Below, piece by piece: positions 4,238 to 12,682 of a stretch of DNA of 48,079 nt. Position numbers and translations under genes: made by a program. The number at the start of each line of letters is the position of its first letter. The first letter of the stretch is position 1. Source of the stretch: Peptococcus niger (GTDB lineage: Bacteria; Bacillota; Peptococcia; Peptococcales; Peptococcaceae); NCBI RefSeq assembly GCF_900101835.1, contig NZ_FNAF01000012.1:1-48079 (forward strand). Reading direction: 5' to 3'. Under the pieces are notes generated by a model, which was not told the DNA's origin, did no database searches, and saw only the letters and a program-made list of their open reading frames with translations.

Positions 4238-6895
4238 ATGTTGACATCTAAAGAAATTAGAGAGAAATTTATTCGGTATTTTGAAGCTGCAGGGCATACG
4301 CATGTGGCCAGTGGCTCTTTAGTCCCACATAATGACCCGACTTTGCTTTTTACAAATGCCGGCATGAACCAATTTAAGGAAGTTTTTTTAGGCGTTGACC
4401 AACGTCCCTATACGCGTGCGGTGACGTCACAAAAATGTGTCCGCGCCGGCGGCAAGCATAATGATTTGGAAACGGTCGGCAAAACGGCCAGACACCATAC
4501 CTTCTTTGAAATGCTGGGCAACTTTTCTTTTGGGGATTACTTTAAGAAAGATGCCATTAATTTTGCCTGGACCTTTTTAACGGAAGAATTAGGGCTTAAT
4601 CCGGATGATTTGTGGATTACCATTTATAAAGATGACGATGAAGCTTATGATTTATGGCACGAGCGCACCGGCTTTGGTCCGGAAAAAATTCTTCGCTTAG
4701 GAGAAAAGGACAATTTCTGGCAGATGGGGGATGTCGGTCCCTGCGGGCCGTGCAGTGAGATTCACTATGACCGCGGCAGTGCTTTTGCCTGTGATCACGA
4801 AGACGGCTGCGCCCTGGGGGTATGTGATTGCGACCGATGGTTGGAAATTTGGAACCTGGTCTTTATGCAATACAACCGTCATGAGGATGGAACGCTGGAA
4901 CCGCTGCCGAAGCCGAGTGTGGATACGGGCATGGGGCTGGAACGTATCGCTTCTGTTTTACAAGGGGTGCCCAACAACTGGGAAACGGACTTGTTTAAAC
5001 CCCTGTTGACCTTTATTGGAGGGCTGTGTGGGAAAGCTTACGATCCTGGCAAGGCGGGTTTTCCCTTCCGGGTCATTGCTGATCATGGCAGATGTGCGAC
5101 GTTTTTAATTGCAGACGGGGTATTGCCGTCCAATGAAGGGCGGGGCTATGTGTTGCGCCGGATTATTCGCCGGGCGGTGCGGCTGGGTAAGACCTTGGGC
5201 TTAAATGAACCCTTCCTGTATAAGATTACGGCGGAAGTTGGCCGGTTGATGGGAGATGCTTACCCCTCCATTGTTGAACAGGCTTCCTTTGTTGAAGAAA
5301 CCATCCGCAGTGAAGAAGAGCGGTTTATGAAAACGCTGTCTGAGGGGATGGAACGAGTTAGTGAAACCGTTCGTGCCTTGCAAAGCGAAGGCAAAACAGA
5401 GATTGACGGGAAGACGGCCTTTACCTTTTACGATACCTATGGCTTCCCGATTGATTTAACCAAGGATGTGGCTGAAGAAAATGGGCTTACCGTGGATGCA
5501 GAAGGCTTTGAACGGGCCATGGATGCACAGCGGCAGCAATCCAAGGCGGCGCAACAGACGGTCGACGCCTGGGACTTGGCCAAAGATGTACGCAGGGCTT
5601 TTCCGGACTTGGCCAAAACCGTCTTTACCGGATACGATCATTTGACCGGTGACGGTAAGATTTTGGGCCTGTTAAAAGATGGTGAGGGCGTTCATTCGGT
5701 GACGGAGGGAACGGTTCAAGTCATCTTAGACCAGACACCGTTTTATGCACAAGGCGGTGGCCAAATTGGTGACCGTGGTGAATTGATGGCGCCTAAGGGG
5801 CGGATTATCATTGATGAAACGGTTAAGCTCCCGGATGGGACCTTTGTTTTGACCGGCTCGGTGACAGGAACGGTGACGGTTGGCGATGCTGTGACGGAAA
5901 AGGTTTACGCCGGGACGCGCCGCAATATTGCCCGCAACCATACCGCTACCCACTTGTTGCATGCCGCTCTGCGTCAGGTTCTAGGAGAGGGCGTGCACCA
6001 GGCGGGCTCTTTAGTGGCCGATGACCACTTGCGGTTTGATTTTTCCCTGCAGCGGGCCATGACCCCATCAGAAATTCGCGAAGTGGAGGCCTTGGTCAAT
6101 CGTGAAATTGAACAAGGTGAAGTCTTGTCGGTTCGTGAAATGTCTATTGATGAAGCCAACGACAACGGCTACATGGCCTTGTTTGGCGAAAAATACGGTG
6201 ATGTGGTGCGGGGGGTCCAAATTGGCGATATCAGCCGGGAACTTTGTGGCGGTACGCACGTCAAGGACATCAGTGAAATCGGCATTTTTAAAATCATTTC
6301 AGAAGGTGCCGTTTCCGCGGGCATTCGACGGATTACGGCCTTAACCGGTGCCGGCGCCTATCGCTATCTGACAGAACAAATGGATACCTTGGACCAGCTA
6401 AAGACCTTCCTGAAGGTCAATCGGCCGGAAGACATTTTGGGCCGGGTTGAAAACTTGGAAGCCACGCTGAAAAATACAGAAAAAGAACTGGCCCAATTGA
6501 AGCAGGAAAAAGTCAAGGAAAGCCTTGGCGACCGTTTGAAAAATATCGTTAAAATTGATGATTTTGATGTTGTTGTCGATAAGGTTAAAGCAGGCAGTCC
6601 GGATGAATTGCGGCAAATGGCAGACCAATACCGAGATAAGATTAAATCCGGCCTAGTGCTTTTGGCCAGTGAAACAGAAGACAACAAGGTCATGTTGGTC
6701 AGTATGCTGACCAAAGACGAGGCGGTCAAACGGCTGCATGCCGGTAAGATCATCGGTCAAGTGGCGGAAATGCTGGGTGGCCGCGGTGGTGGCAGACCGG
6801 ATATGGCCCAAGCTGGCGGTAAAGATCCAGAAAAACTGTCTGAAGCCTTGAATAAAGTGGCAGATATTGTACGAAATCAATTAAAAGAGAGATGA
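4238..6895 (+). CDS. alaS: Alanine-tRNA ligase
   Basis: A full-length class II alanyl-tRNA synthetase (885 residues), which charges tRNA-Ala with alanine using ATP and deacylates mischarged Ser- and Gly-tRNA-Ala. The N-terminal catalytic domain begins EIREKFIRYFEAAGHTHVAS, with FTNAGMNQFK and RHHTFFEMLGNFSFGDYF. The editing domain carries the zinc site H568-x3-H572 (NHTATHLLH) and C670-x3-H674 (CGGTH). The C-terminal part has the C-Ala region with GRGGGRPDMAQAGG. The ATG at 4238 follows AGGGGAG. The next three genes (ireB, ruvX, DUF1292) follow closely, as in many Bacillota, and form one operon. Confidence 0.97.
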   Translation: MLTSKEIREKFIRYFEAAGHTHVASGSLVPHNDPTLLFTNAGMNQFKEVFLGVDQRPYTRAVTSQKCVRAGGKHNDLETVGKTARHHTFFEMLGNFSFGDYFKKDAINFAWTFLTEELGLNPDDLWITIYKDDDEAYDLWHERTGFGPEKILRLGEKDNFWQMGDVGPCGPCSEIHYDRGSAFACDHEDGCALGVCDCDRWLEIWNLVFMQYNRHEDGTLEPLPKPSVDTGMGLERIASVLQGVPNNWETDLFKPLLTFIGGLCGKAYDPGKAGFPFRVIADHGRCATFLIADGVLPSNEGRGYVLRRIIRRAVRLGKTLGLNEPFLYKITAEVGRLMGDAYPSIVEQASFVEETIRSEEERFMKTLSEGMERVSETVRALQSEGKTEIDGKTAFTFYDTYGFPIDLTKDVAEENGLTVDAEGFERAMDAQRQQSKAAQQTVDAWDLAKDVRRAFPDLAKTVFTGYDHLTGDGKILGLLKDGEGVHSVTEGTVQVILDQTPFYAQGGGQIGDRGELMAPKGRIIIDETVKLPDGTFVLTGSVTGTVTVGDAVTEKVYAGTRRNIARNHTATHLLHAALRQVLGEGVHQAGSLVADDHLRFDFSLQRAMTPSEIREVEALVNREIEQGEVLSVREMSIDEANDNGYMALFGEKYGDVVRGVQIGDISRELCGGTHVKDISEIGIFKIISEGAVSAGIRRITALTGAGAYRYLTEQMDTLDQLKTFLKVNRPEDILGRVENLEATLKNTEKELAQLKQEKVKESLGDRLKNIVKIDDFDVVVDKVKAGSPDELRQMADQYRDKIKSGLVLLASETEDNKVMLVSMLTKDEAVKRLHAGKIIGQVAEMLGGRGGGRPDMAQAGGKDPEKLSEALNKVADIVRNQLKER

Positions 6896-6899
6896 TGGT

Positions 6900-7169
6900 A
6901 TGCATAATGATATGGATGAAACCATGTATTTCAACAAGTCAAGCTCCAGTGAGATGACACCGCGCGATATTTTGCGGACGGTATATCGGGCCCTAGAAGA
7001 AAAAGGTTACGAGCCTATGAATCAAATTGTAGGCTACTTGCTGAGCGGTGACCCGGCCTATATTACCAGCTATCAAAATGCGCGGGCATTGATCAAGCAA
7101 ATTGACCGTGATGAATTCATTGAAGAGATGCTGGCAGAATACATCGGCCTCTCCCAGCGGAGACGCTGA
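6900..7169 (+). CDS. IreB family regulatory phosphoprotein (UPF0297/YrzL)
   Basis: An 89-residue protein matching the IreB/YrzL family (DUF965). The signature DILRTVYRALEEKGYEPMNQ and IVGYLLSGDPAYITSYQNAR is present. In Enterococcus the homologue is phosphorylated by the PASTA kinase IreK and tunes cell-wall stress tolerance; a similar role here is inferred. ATG 6900 is kept because the family normally has a few residues before the DETMYF-like motif; AGAGAG lies about 8 bases upstream. Its stop overlaps the ruvX start (TGATG), which implies translational coupling. Confidence 0.9.
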   Translation: MHNDMDETMYFNKSSSSEMTPRDILRTVYRALEEKGYEPMNQIVGYLLSGDPAYITSYQNARALIKQIDRDEFIEEMLAEYIGLSQRRR

Positions 7170-7603
7170 TGCGTGTCATGGCCTTGGATGTCGGTGAACG
7201 TCGCATCGGCGTTGCCGTCAGCGATGCCCTGGGCATTACAGCCCAGGGCGTCCAGACCCTGCAGCGGAAAAATGATGACCAGGCCATACAGGCGCTAAAG
7301 GCGTTGGCCCAAACGTATGAAGTCGGCGCCTGGGTAATCGGTCTGCCGAAAAACATGAATAATTCTTTAGGATTTAAATCTGAAGAAACCAAAGCCTTTG
7401 CCGATTTGCTGTCGGAAGCCCACCCGCTTCCGGTCTACTGGATGGATGAACGGTTAACGACCGTTGCCGCCACCCAAGTGCTTTTACAGGCAGATGTCAG
7501 CCGTAAAAAGCGCAAGAAAAAAGTGGACCAACTGGCAGCGGTCTTGATTTTACAAACGTGGATGGACAGCCCTAAAGGGCAGGAGGTATGTCGTGGACAA
7601 TAA
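7169..7603 (+). CDS. ruvX: Putative Holliday junction resolvase RuvX/YqgF
   Basis: A 144-residue RNase H-fold nuclease of the YqgF family. It begins with VMALDVGERRIGVAVSDALG (first acidic residue in LDVG), has VIGLPKNMN, and ends with the WMDERLTT and VDQLAAVLILQTWM motifs that carry the remaining acidic residues. Family members are linked to 16S rRNA 5'-end processing and to junction resolution. The start codon overlaps the ireB stop by one base. Confidence 0.93.
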   Translation: MRVMALDVGERRIGVAVSDALGITAQGVQTLQRKNDDQAIQALKALAQTYEVGAWVIGLPKNMNNSLGFKSEETKAFADLLSEAHPLPVYWMDERLTTVAATQVLLQADVSRKKRKKKVDQLAAVLILQTWMDSPKGQEVCRGQ

Positions 7604-7895
7604 ACAAAATGATGAAGCTGTGCAGGATGAGATGACGAAAGAATTATTCCCTGAAAATGTCATTGTCCTGGTGGATGAAAATGATACGGCACAACCCTTT
7701 GAACTGATCGGGGATTTTGATTTTGAAGATGCCGCCTATGCGGTGGTGGCCCCTTATGCACCGGATGAAGAAGCCGATGAGACAACCGTGATGGTTTTTC
7801 GTATTGCGGACGAAGACGGGGAAGACGTCTTGTATGAAATTGACGATGACGAAGAATGGAACCGCGTCGTCGACTACTGGAATCAGTCCATGTAA
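7593..7895 (+). CDS. DUF1292 protein (UPF0473/YrzB)
   Basis: A 100-residue, very acidic protein of the DUF1292 family that accompanies ruvX in Bacillota. Motifs are IVLVDENDTAQPFELIGDFD, YAVVAPYA and VMVFRIADEDGEDVLYEI. The start is GTG at 7593, placed 6 bases after AGGAGG (7581-7586); an earlier ATG at 7588 is too close to that site and out of frame. It overlaps ruvX by 11 bases. Function is unknown across the family. Confidence 0.88.
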   Translation: MDNKQNDEAVQDEMTKELFPENVIVLVDENDTAQPFELIGDFDFEDAAYAVVAPYAPDEEADETTVMVFRIADEDGEDVLYEIDDDEEWNRVVDYWNQSM

Positions 7896-7898
7896 TGG

Positions 7899-7925
7899 TG
7901 TGACGCATCACAAACGGAGGGTCAC
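7899..7925 (+). promoter_or_regulatory. Inverted repeats around the ribosome site of the response regulator
   Basis: TGTGACGCATCACA (7899-7912) has 5-base inverted arms. GTGAC (7900-7904) can alternatively pair with GTCAC (7921-7925), leaving GGAGG in the loop next to the ATG at 7928. This could be an operator or a weak translational control hairpin, or chance. Confidence 0.25.
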
Positions 7926-7927
7926 TT

Positions 7928-9076
7928 ATGTCTGAGCAATTCACAGTATTGATCATCGATGATTATGCCCTTAACCTTGAATTGCTTGAAAGCTATCTGA
8001 TGAACTCACGCTTTAACATGACCATTTTAAAGGCTGCTACTGGCCTGGAGGCCATGCAAATTTTCAACAGCAATGAGCTGGACTTGGTGATTACCGATGT
8101 GATGCTGCCGGATATTGACGGATTTGAATTGTGCCGGATGATGAAAGACCTTCGGCAGGAGAATTTTTTGCCGGTGATTATGGTAACGGCACTGAGCGAT
8201 CGCAATCATCGCCTACATGGGTTAGCGAGCGGCGCCGATGATTTTTTGACCAAACCGGTGAGTGGGGATGAATTGCTGATTCGCGTCGGCAATTTATTGC
8301 GCCTGCGGAAGGCAACCGTTGATTTGAATGCGCGCTACCTTGAACTGAGTCAGGACTTAAAATTGGCGCGCCAGCTGTTGAACGATTTCTTGCCACAGGG
8401 AGCGCCTTTTGCCGGGAAATTAAAGGTGGATGTCGTTTATCGTCCAGCCAGCTTTGTCGGTGGCGATTTTTATGATTTTTTACAAGTGAACGACCATACC
8501 TACGGTTTCTTTATTGCCGATGTCAAGGGACACGGCGCTTCAGCGGCCATTATTGTGGCGATTTTGAAAGAAAAATTATACGAGCTCAAGCCTTACTGGA
8601 TGGATCCGGTGCGGTTGTTTGAGGAAATCAACCGCAACTTGTGGCAGTTTTTTTCGAATACCCGGAATGATTTTTTTGTGACGGCCTGCTATATGCTCTA
8701 TGATGCGAAAGCGCACAGGCTGTCCTGGGCAAATGCCGGCCATGTGCCGCCGATCCATTTTTCCGAGGGAAGCTTTCGGGTCCTGGACGACAGCTCTGCC
8801 TTACCGCTTGGATTATTTGAAGAGGCAGAGTTTGACAGCGCGACCTGTTCATGTTTGGTCGGCGAATCGGTCCTGCTTTATACGGATGGCATATTTGAAT
8901 TGCCTCTATTTGGGCACTCATCTCGTTATTTTAGCGATTTTGAGATGCTGGCAGAGGCTTTTGAAAACGAATACTCCTCTCCTGTAAGACCGGAGCAGTT
9001 TATGATAGAAGTGCGCTCGGCCTTGAGCCGGTACGTCCAAAATGATGATGTTAATATAATCTTTGTCACTTTTTAG
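7928..9076 (+). CDS. Response regulator with PP2C (SpoIIE/RsbU-type) phosphatase output
   Basis: A 382-residue fusion. Residues 1-120 form a receiver domain: acidic pair D11-D12, phospho-acceptor D57 (LVITDVMLPDIDG), T87 and K109. Residues about 165-382 form a PPM/SpoIIE phosphatase with metal-binding Asp residues in GGDFYD (D180) and ADVKGHG (D198), and with YTDGIFE. The family dephosphorylates STAS anti-sigma factor antagonists in partner-switching circuits, and such a STAS protein is encoded 8 bases downstream. Phosphorylation of the receiver by an unseen histidine kinase would gate the phosphatase. GGAGG precedes the ATG. Confidence 0.92.
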   Translation: MSEQFTVLIIDDYALNLELLESYLMNSRFNMTILKAATGLEAMQIFNSNELDLVITDVMLPDIDGFELCRMMKDLRQENFLPVIMVTALSDRNHRLHGLASGADDFLTKPVSGDELLIRVGNLLRLRKATVDLNARYLELSQDLKLARQLLNDFLPQGAPFAGKLKVDVVYRPASFVGGDFYDFLQVNDHTYGFFIADVKGHGASAAIIVAILKEKLYELKPYWMDPVRLFEEINRNLWQFFSNTRNDFFVTACYMLYDAKAHRLSWANAGHVPPIHFSEGSFRVLDDSSALPLGLFEEAEFDSATCSCLVGESVLLYTDGIFELPLFGHSSRYFSDFEMLAEAFENEYSSPVRPEQFMIEVRSALSRYVQNDDVNIIFVTF

Positions 9077-9084
9077 GAGGAAGC

Positions 9085-9435
9085 ATGGCGAGCTATTGTG
9101 TTAAAAATTACGATGGCTATGTGGAAGTCATTTTAGAAGGGGATATTACCTTGGAGCAATCCTTTGATTTCAAGGAGGATATCAAAAAGCGGATTCAGGA
9201 ATTACACATTTACAATGTAATGGTTGATTTGGAGAAAGTTTCTTTCATAGACTCATCCGGTCTGGGCATGTTAATTTCTTTTTATAAAGAAATTAATGAA
9301 AAACAAGGTCAGATTGTCTTTTTCAATGTTCAGGAATACGTCCGAAAATTACTGAAACTGGTCAATCTGGATAAAATATTTTCAGTATTGCCGGATAGAC
9401 CAGCTGCCCTATCAGCCCTAAAAGAGACTGAATAG
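9085..9435 (+). CDS. STAS-domain anti-sigma factor antagonist (SpoIIAA/RsbV-like)
   Basis: A 116-residue single STAS domain with the diagnostic VSFIDSSGLGMLISFY, where S57 is the expected phosphorylation site. When unphosphorylated, such proteins bind a kinase/anti-sigma factor and free a sigma factor or another target. The phosphatase upstream is the natural partner that removes the phosphate. No RsbW/SpoIIAB-like kinase lies next to it, so the target is unknown. AGGAGG (9074-9079) lies just before the ATG. Confidence 0.9.
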   Translation: MASYCVKNYDGYVEVILEGDITLEQSFDFKEDIKKRIQELHIYNVMVDLEKVSFIDSSGLGMLISFYKEINEKQGQIVFFNVQEYVRKLLKLVNLDKIFSVLPDRPAALSALKETE

Positions 9436-9526
9436 GACTTCTGCGGGGAAGCAGGAAGCGGCGTTGTTGCAAGAAAGAAGGGTTTATAGAAAAAATCCAT
9501 CTGTTGCATTCCGCCTGTATTTGTAG

Positions 9527-9555
9527 TTGCTTTTTAGAGTGGGTGTTGTTATAAT
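9527..9555 (+). promoter_or_regulatory. Promoter of the cold-shock gene
   Basis: -35 TTGCTT (9527-9532), a 17-base spacer and -10 TATAAT (9550-9555). The start of transcription would be near 9562, giving a leader of about 145 bases before the csp start codon, a length typical of cold-shock mRNAs. Confidence 0.7.
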
Positions 9556-9595
9556 TGTCATAGGGTAAAGAAATACAGAAATGCGTCATCATTTT

Positions 9596-9657
9596 TTCAC
9601 ATATTGTAAGGGGTTACATATGTGCTGATGTAATTCGTTACAATATGTGAATTTTTA
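9596..9657 (+). promoter_or_regulatory. Nested hairpin in the csp leader
   Basis: A perfect 14-base inverted repeat (TTCACATATTGTAA at 9596-9609, TTACAATATGTGAA at 9638-9651) encloses an inner stem TTACAT/ATGTAA (9614-9619/9628-9633), with GGGG and TTCG facing each other between the stems. The sequence ATTTTTATG follows. It is AT-rich, so its stability should depend on temperature; it could be a thermosensor or an attenuator. Confidence 0.55.
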
Positions 9658-9707
9658 TGTCCAAATCTGTGTTGTCAATCCTGACTAATTTTTATGGAGG
9701 TCATCAG

Positions 9708-9905
9708 ATGACAGGAACAGTAAAATGGTTTAATGCAGAAAAAGGTTATGGCTTTATTACCGTTGACGGTGGCGACGATGTATTCGTACATTTCAGCGCC
9801 ATTGAAGGTGACGGTTTTAAAACATTGGACGAAGGTCAAGCTGTAGAATTTGACGTCGTTAGTGGCGATCGCGGTGATCAAGCTGCTAACGTTGTTAAGC
9901 TCTAA
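9708..9905 (+). CDS. Cold-shock protein (CspA family)
   Basis: A 65-residue CSD protein with both RNA-binding motifs: KGYGFITV (RNP1) and VFVHFSAI (RNP2). It binds single-stranded RNA and DNA and acts as an RNA chaperone. I start it at ATG 9708 ([16 protein letters not shown]), with GGAGG 9 bases upstream; an in-frame ATG at 9657 would add 17 residues foreign to the family and lies within the leader hairpin. It is monocistronic, with its own promoter and terminator. Confidence 0.95.
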   Translation: MTGTVKWFNAEKGYGFITVDGGDDVFVHFSAIEGDGFKTLDEGQAVEFDVVSGDRGDQAANVVKL

Positions 9906-9912
9906 TAAAGCA

Positions 9913-9947
9913 AAAGTGCGTCGCTGTTTAGGCAGTGACGCTTTTTT
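9913..9947 (+). terminator. Terminator after csp
   Basis: GCGTCGCTG pairs with CAGTGACGC around TTTAGG, followed by TTTTTT. Confidence 0.8.
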
Positions 9948-10077
9948 ATTGAATAAATTTGTCATCATTCTGTAGCTTATTTGTCCCTGGATTGTTAGCA
10001 GCTATGAATTGAAGCAGATGGAAAAGTTGGATACAATAAGGGGGCTGGCTGGTCATGCTACAAAGGAGGTTTATGTA

Positions 10078-12045
10078 TTGAGTAAATGGAATACTTATCG
10101 GAAATGGTTGATGGGTTTTTTAGTGTTGACGGTTCTTTTGGCCGGCGGCCTTATTTCCTTGCCTGCTCAGGCAGCGCCGGCGCCATCCATTGTTGTCAAC
10201 GGAACGCGGGTCGACAGTGATGTGCCGCCGATTATTCAAAACAGCCGCACCCTGGTGCCGATTCGTTTCATCAGTAATGCCCTAGGTGCAGAGGTGAAGT
10301 GGGTTCAGGCAGAACAAACGGCTTATGTGATGCTCGGCAACAATACCCTGGCTTTCCCTTACAACCAACCTGTCTATTACATTAATGGCTTGGCTAAGCC
10401 CATTGATGTGAACATTCAGCTGGTTAACAATCGGATTATGATTCCCTTGCGGGCAGCCGGTGAAAGCCTGGGCCAGGAAGTCGGTTGGGATAATGCCAGC
10501 CGCACGGTGATCATTAACACGCCGGCAGGAGAAGCGAAAACGCCGGCCGAAACGTCCAGCTCAGAAGTGAAGGGTATTGTTACTGTTGTACAGGCACCCG
10601 GCCTTATTTTTAAGGAAGCGTCTACGGATAGCGCTGTAGTGGCTCAAGCGAAAAAAGATGTCCGCTACGATGCGGTAGGCAAGTCCGGCGAATTTTATCA
10701 AATTATTCTTCCGGACGGGCAAAAAGCTTGGATTTCTAAAGTTCTTGTTAAATATGAGGCCTATACGAGTCCGGCACCGGGCACATCCGGCACGCCGAGT
10801 ACACCAAATCCGGCGCCAACCCCCGCACCACCGGCCAATCCAACCGTCCCTGGCAATGGGAACGGGAGCAGCACCGCAAGCGGCGATTTGGAAGTTACCG
10901 CATCCGTTGTGAATATTCGCAGTGGCCCGTCCACTTCTCATCAAATTATCGGTACGGTGAAAAAAGGCGATCGCATGACCCGGCTCAATCAAACCTCGGA
11001 TTGGTACAATGTCCGATTGGCAAATGGCCAAACCGGCTGGATTTTCGGCTTATTGGTACAACCTGTTGCCAATGGGAGCGTTGCTGAATCGGCTCCAGCC
11101 ACTGAGCAAGCAAACGCTTCGAGTGGTTCAGCCGCCCTTACCGTTAAACGGTCTACACCGGGCTTTGGGCAACATGAGGTCACCTTTAAGGTGAATGATG
11201 CCAATGTCCAGGTGCTGGCCAATAAGGGGAATAAGCTGTCCGTTGCCATTAACGGCCTTGCTTTTAACGGCAATCTAGGTAATCCGGTGGCGGGAAAAAC
11301 GGCCTTTGTCGATTTTAAATGCGTGCCAAATGGAAACAAGGGCCTTATTATTCATACGAGTACAGAACCGGGCGGTTATTTCCGCTTGGACCGCCGTGGA
11401 GATGAATTCTCCATTATGGCCGTCAAAAAACATAAAAACGGTCAGCTGGGTCTTGCCGGTAAGACCATTGTCGTCAGTGCCGGTCATGGGGAATACACTG
11501 GTCCGGGTAAGGTAGACCCAGGTGCCATCGGGAGTGTCTTGCGTTTATCGGAAGTGGCCTTTAACACACCAGTGGCGATTAAGCTCAAGCGCCAATTGGA
11601 AGCGGCGGGCGCCAAGGTCATTATGATTCGAGAATACAAGCCGGTGCATATTTCTTTGGCCCAAAGAGCCATGGTGGCCAATGATAATAACGCTGACGCC
11701 TATGTTGAAATCCATGGCGATGCCGCTCCCGGCAATCCGAATGCCCTTGGCATAGGGGTTTATTACTTTGATGGCAACATACGGCTTACCAGCGCAGCTC
11801 AAAAAGATATGCGGGCAGAATTCGCAAGTGCTATGCAGAAAGGCATGGAGGGGGCTACCGGCACCAGGACCTACACCCGAAAGGCTAATTATGCTGTTTT
11901 ACGTGAAAATGAAGTGCCTTCCGTTTTAATTGAATGCGGCTTTTTAACCACCCCTTCAGATGAGAAGCGATTGGCGACGGATGCCTATCAAACCAAGCTT
12001 GCTCAAGGTATGTATGATGGCTTGGTCAAGTACTTTTCGTATTAA
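10078..12045 (+). CDS. N-acetylmuramoyl-L-alanine amidase, multidomain, secreted
   Basis: A 655-residue cell-wall hydrolase that cuts the bond between MurNAc and the stem peptide. Order: signal peptide (about 1-32, ending LPAQAA); copper amine oxidase N-like stalk domain (about 36-130, SIVVNGTRV ... LVPIRFISNALGAEVKW); SH3b domain (about 163-225); Pro/Thr/Ala-rich linker; second SH3b domain (about 270-330, VVNIRSGPSTSHQIIGTVKKGD); AMIN-like domain (about 350-445); Amidase_3 domain (about 450-655). The zinc and catalytic residues are visible: His in VSAGHGE, Glu in SEVAFN, His in YVEIHGDA and Glu in LIECGFLTT. The start is TTG at 10078, 8 bases after AGGAGG (10064-10069). An ATG at 10009 would place foreign residues ahead of the signal peptide. 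A -10-like TACAAT lies at 10033-10038. Confidence 0.93.
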   Translation: MSKWNTYRKWLMGFLVLTVLLAGGLISLPAQAAPAPSIVVNGTRVDSDVPPIIQNSRTLVPIRFISNALGAEVKWVQAEQTAYVMLGNNTLAFPYNQPVYYINGLAKPIDVNIQLVNNRIMIPLRAAGESLGQEVGWDNASRTVIINTPAGEAKTPAETSSSEVKGIVTVVQAPGLIFKEASTDSAVVAQAKKDVRYDAVGKSGEFYQIILPDGQKAWISKVLVKYEAYTSPAPGTSGTPSTPNPAPTPAPPANPTVPGNGNGSSTASGDLEVTASVVNIRSGPSTSHQIIGTVKKGDRMTRLNQTSDWYNVRLANGQTGWIFGLLVQPVANGSVAESAPATEQANASSGSAALTVKRSTPGFGQHEVTFKVNDANVQVLANKGNKLSVAINGLAFNGNLGNPVAGKTAFVDFKCVPNGNKGLIIHTSTEPGGYFRLDRRGDEFSIMAVKKHKNGQLGLAGKTIVVSAGHGEYTGPGKVDPGAIGSVLRLSEVAFNTPVAIKLKRQLEAAGAKVIMIREYKPVHISLAQRAMVANDNNADAYVEIHGDAAPGNPNALGIGVYYFDGNIRLTSAAQKDMRAEFASAMQKGMEGATGTRTYTRKANYAVLRENEVPSVLIECGFLTTPSDEKRLATDAYQTKLAQGMYDGLVKYFSY

Positions 12046-12061
12046 TCCTGGATGGACCAGG

Positions 12062-12090
12062 TTGACACTGTTTTTGAAAGGGTCTAAGAT
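12062..12090 (+). promoter_or_regulatory. Promoter of the GNAT gene
   Basis: -35 TTGACA (12062-12067), 17-base spacer, -10 TAAGAT (12085-12090). A small CCTGG/CCAGG hairpin just upstream may help to end the amidase transcript. Confidence 0.6.
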
Positions 12091-12125
12091 GAAATGAGCA
12101 AGACTGAATCATGAGAAGGTGACTT

Positions 12126-12605
12126 ATGGAAAATAAAATGACAGTGCGGGCGGCGACGGCGTCTGATGGCCCTTTAATGCGTGACTACATGCTGAAATTA
12201 GGGCGGTATCAAAAGATGGAAGAGCACATTACAGCTGAGCCTGACCAATTGGCCGGCTTGGTGGCTTCCGGTCAAGCACGCGCCTTTTTTGCGGTACGGG
12301 ATGGCCAAACCGTCGGCTTTTTATTTTGCTACACGGTTTGTTCAGCCTTTATCGGGGCGTCCGGTTATTACATCGATGCCTTGTACATTGATGAGGGGCA
12401 TCGTGGCGAAGGCATCGGACGTGCGCTGATGTCACGCATTGCACAAGAGTGTGTAGCTGCCGGGTATGGGCGCCTTGAGTGGGGCTGCCTGGATTGGAAT
12501 GAGCCGGCATTGGCCTTCTATCGTAAGCTCGGTGCCGACCTTGTTCAGGAAATGCGGATTTATCGGATTCATGACGAAAAGATTCGCAAACTGGCCTTGA
12601 CGTAA
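12126..12605 (+). CDS. GNAT-family N-acetyltransferase
   Basis: A 159-residue single-domain acetyltransferase. The acetyl-CoA binding motif A is clear: ALYIDEGHRGEGIGRALMSR, with the R-x2-G-x-G/A pattern. LEWGCLDWNEPALAFYRKLG is the usual C-terminal motif B. The substrate cannot be told from sequence; relatives act on polyamines, amino acids or protein N-termini. It has its own promoter upstream and sits alone between the amidase gene and a tRNA operon. Confidence 0.88.
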   Translation: MENKMTVRAATASDGPLMRDYMLKLGRYQKMEEHITAEPDQLAGLVASGQARAFFAVRDGQTVGFLFCYTVCSAFIGASGYYIDALYIDEGHRGEGIGRALMSRIAQECVAAGYGRLEWGCLDWNEPALAFYRKLGADLVQEMRIYRIHDEKIRKLALT

Positions 12606-12632
12606 AAATTTTGCTGAAATTGTAAAAAAGAC

Positions 12633-12661
12633 TTGCAAAAGGCGTCTCATCTCTGTATAAT
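12633..12661 (+). promoter_or_regulatory. Promoter of the tRNA-Glu/Val/Asp operon
   Basis: -35 TTGCAA (12633-12638), 17-base spacer and -10 TATAAT (12656-12661). The spacer is one arm of a long inverted repeat described separately. Confidence 0.8.
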
Positions 12662-12682
12662 GTATTCTTGTGAGACGCCTTT
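12638..12682 (+). repeat. 12-base perfect inverted repeat flanking the tRNA -10 box
   Basis: AAAGGCGTCTCA (12638-12649) is matched exactly by TGAGACGCCTTT (12671-12682), with 21 bases including TATAAT between them. The left arm fills the -35/-10 spacer and the right arm lies just beyond the expected start site. This layout resembles an operator. Confidence 0.6.

Noticed and set aside
10009-10077. ATG at 10009 as start of the amidase
   Set aside because: It places about 23 non-signal-like residues before a typical signal peptide, while TTG 10078 has a perfect AGGAGG 8 bases upstream.
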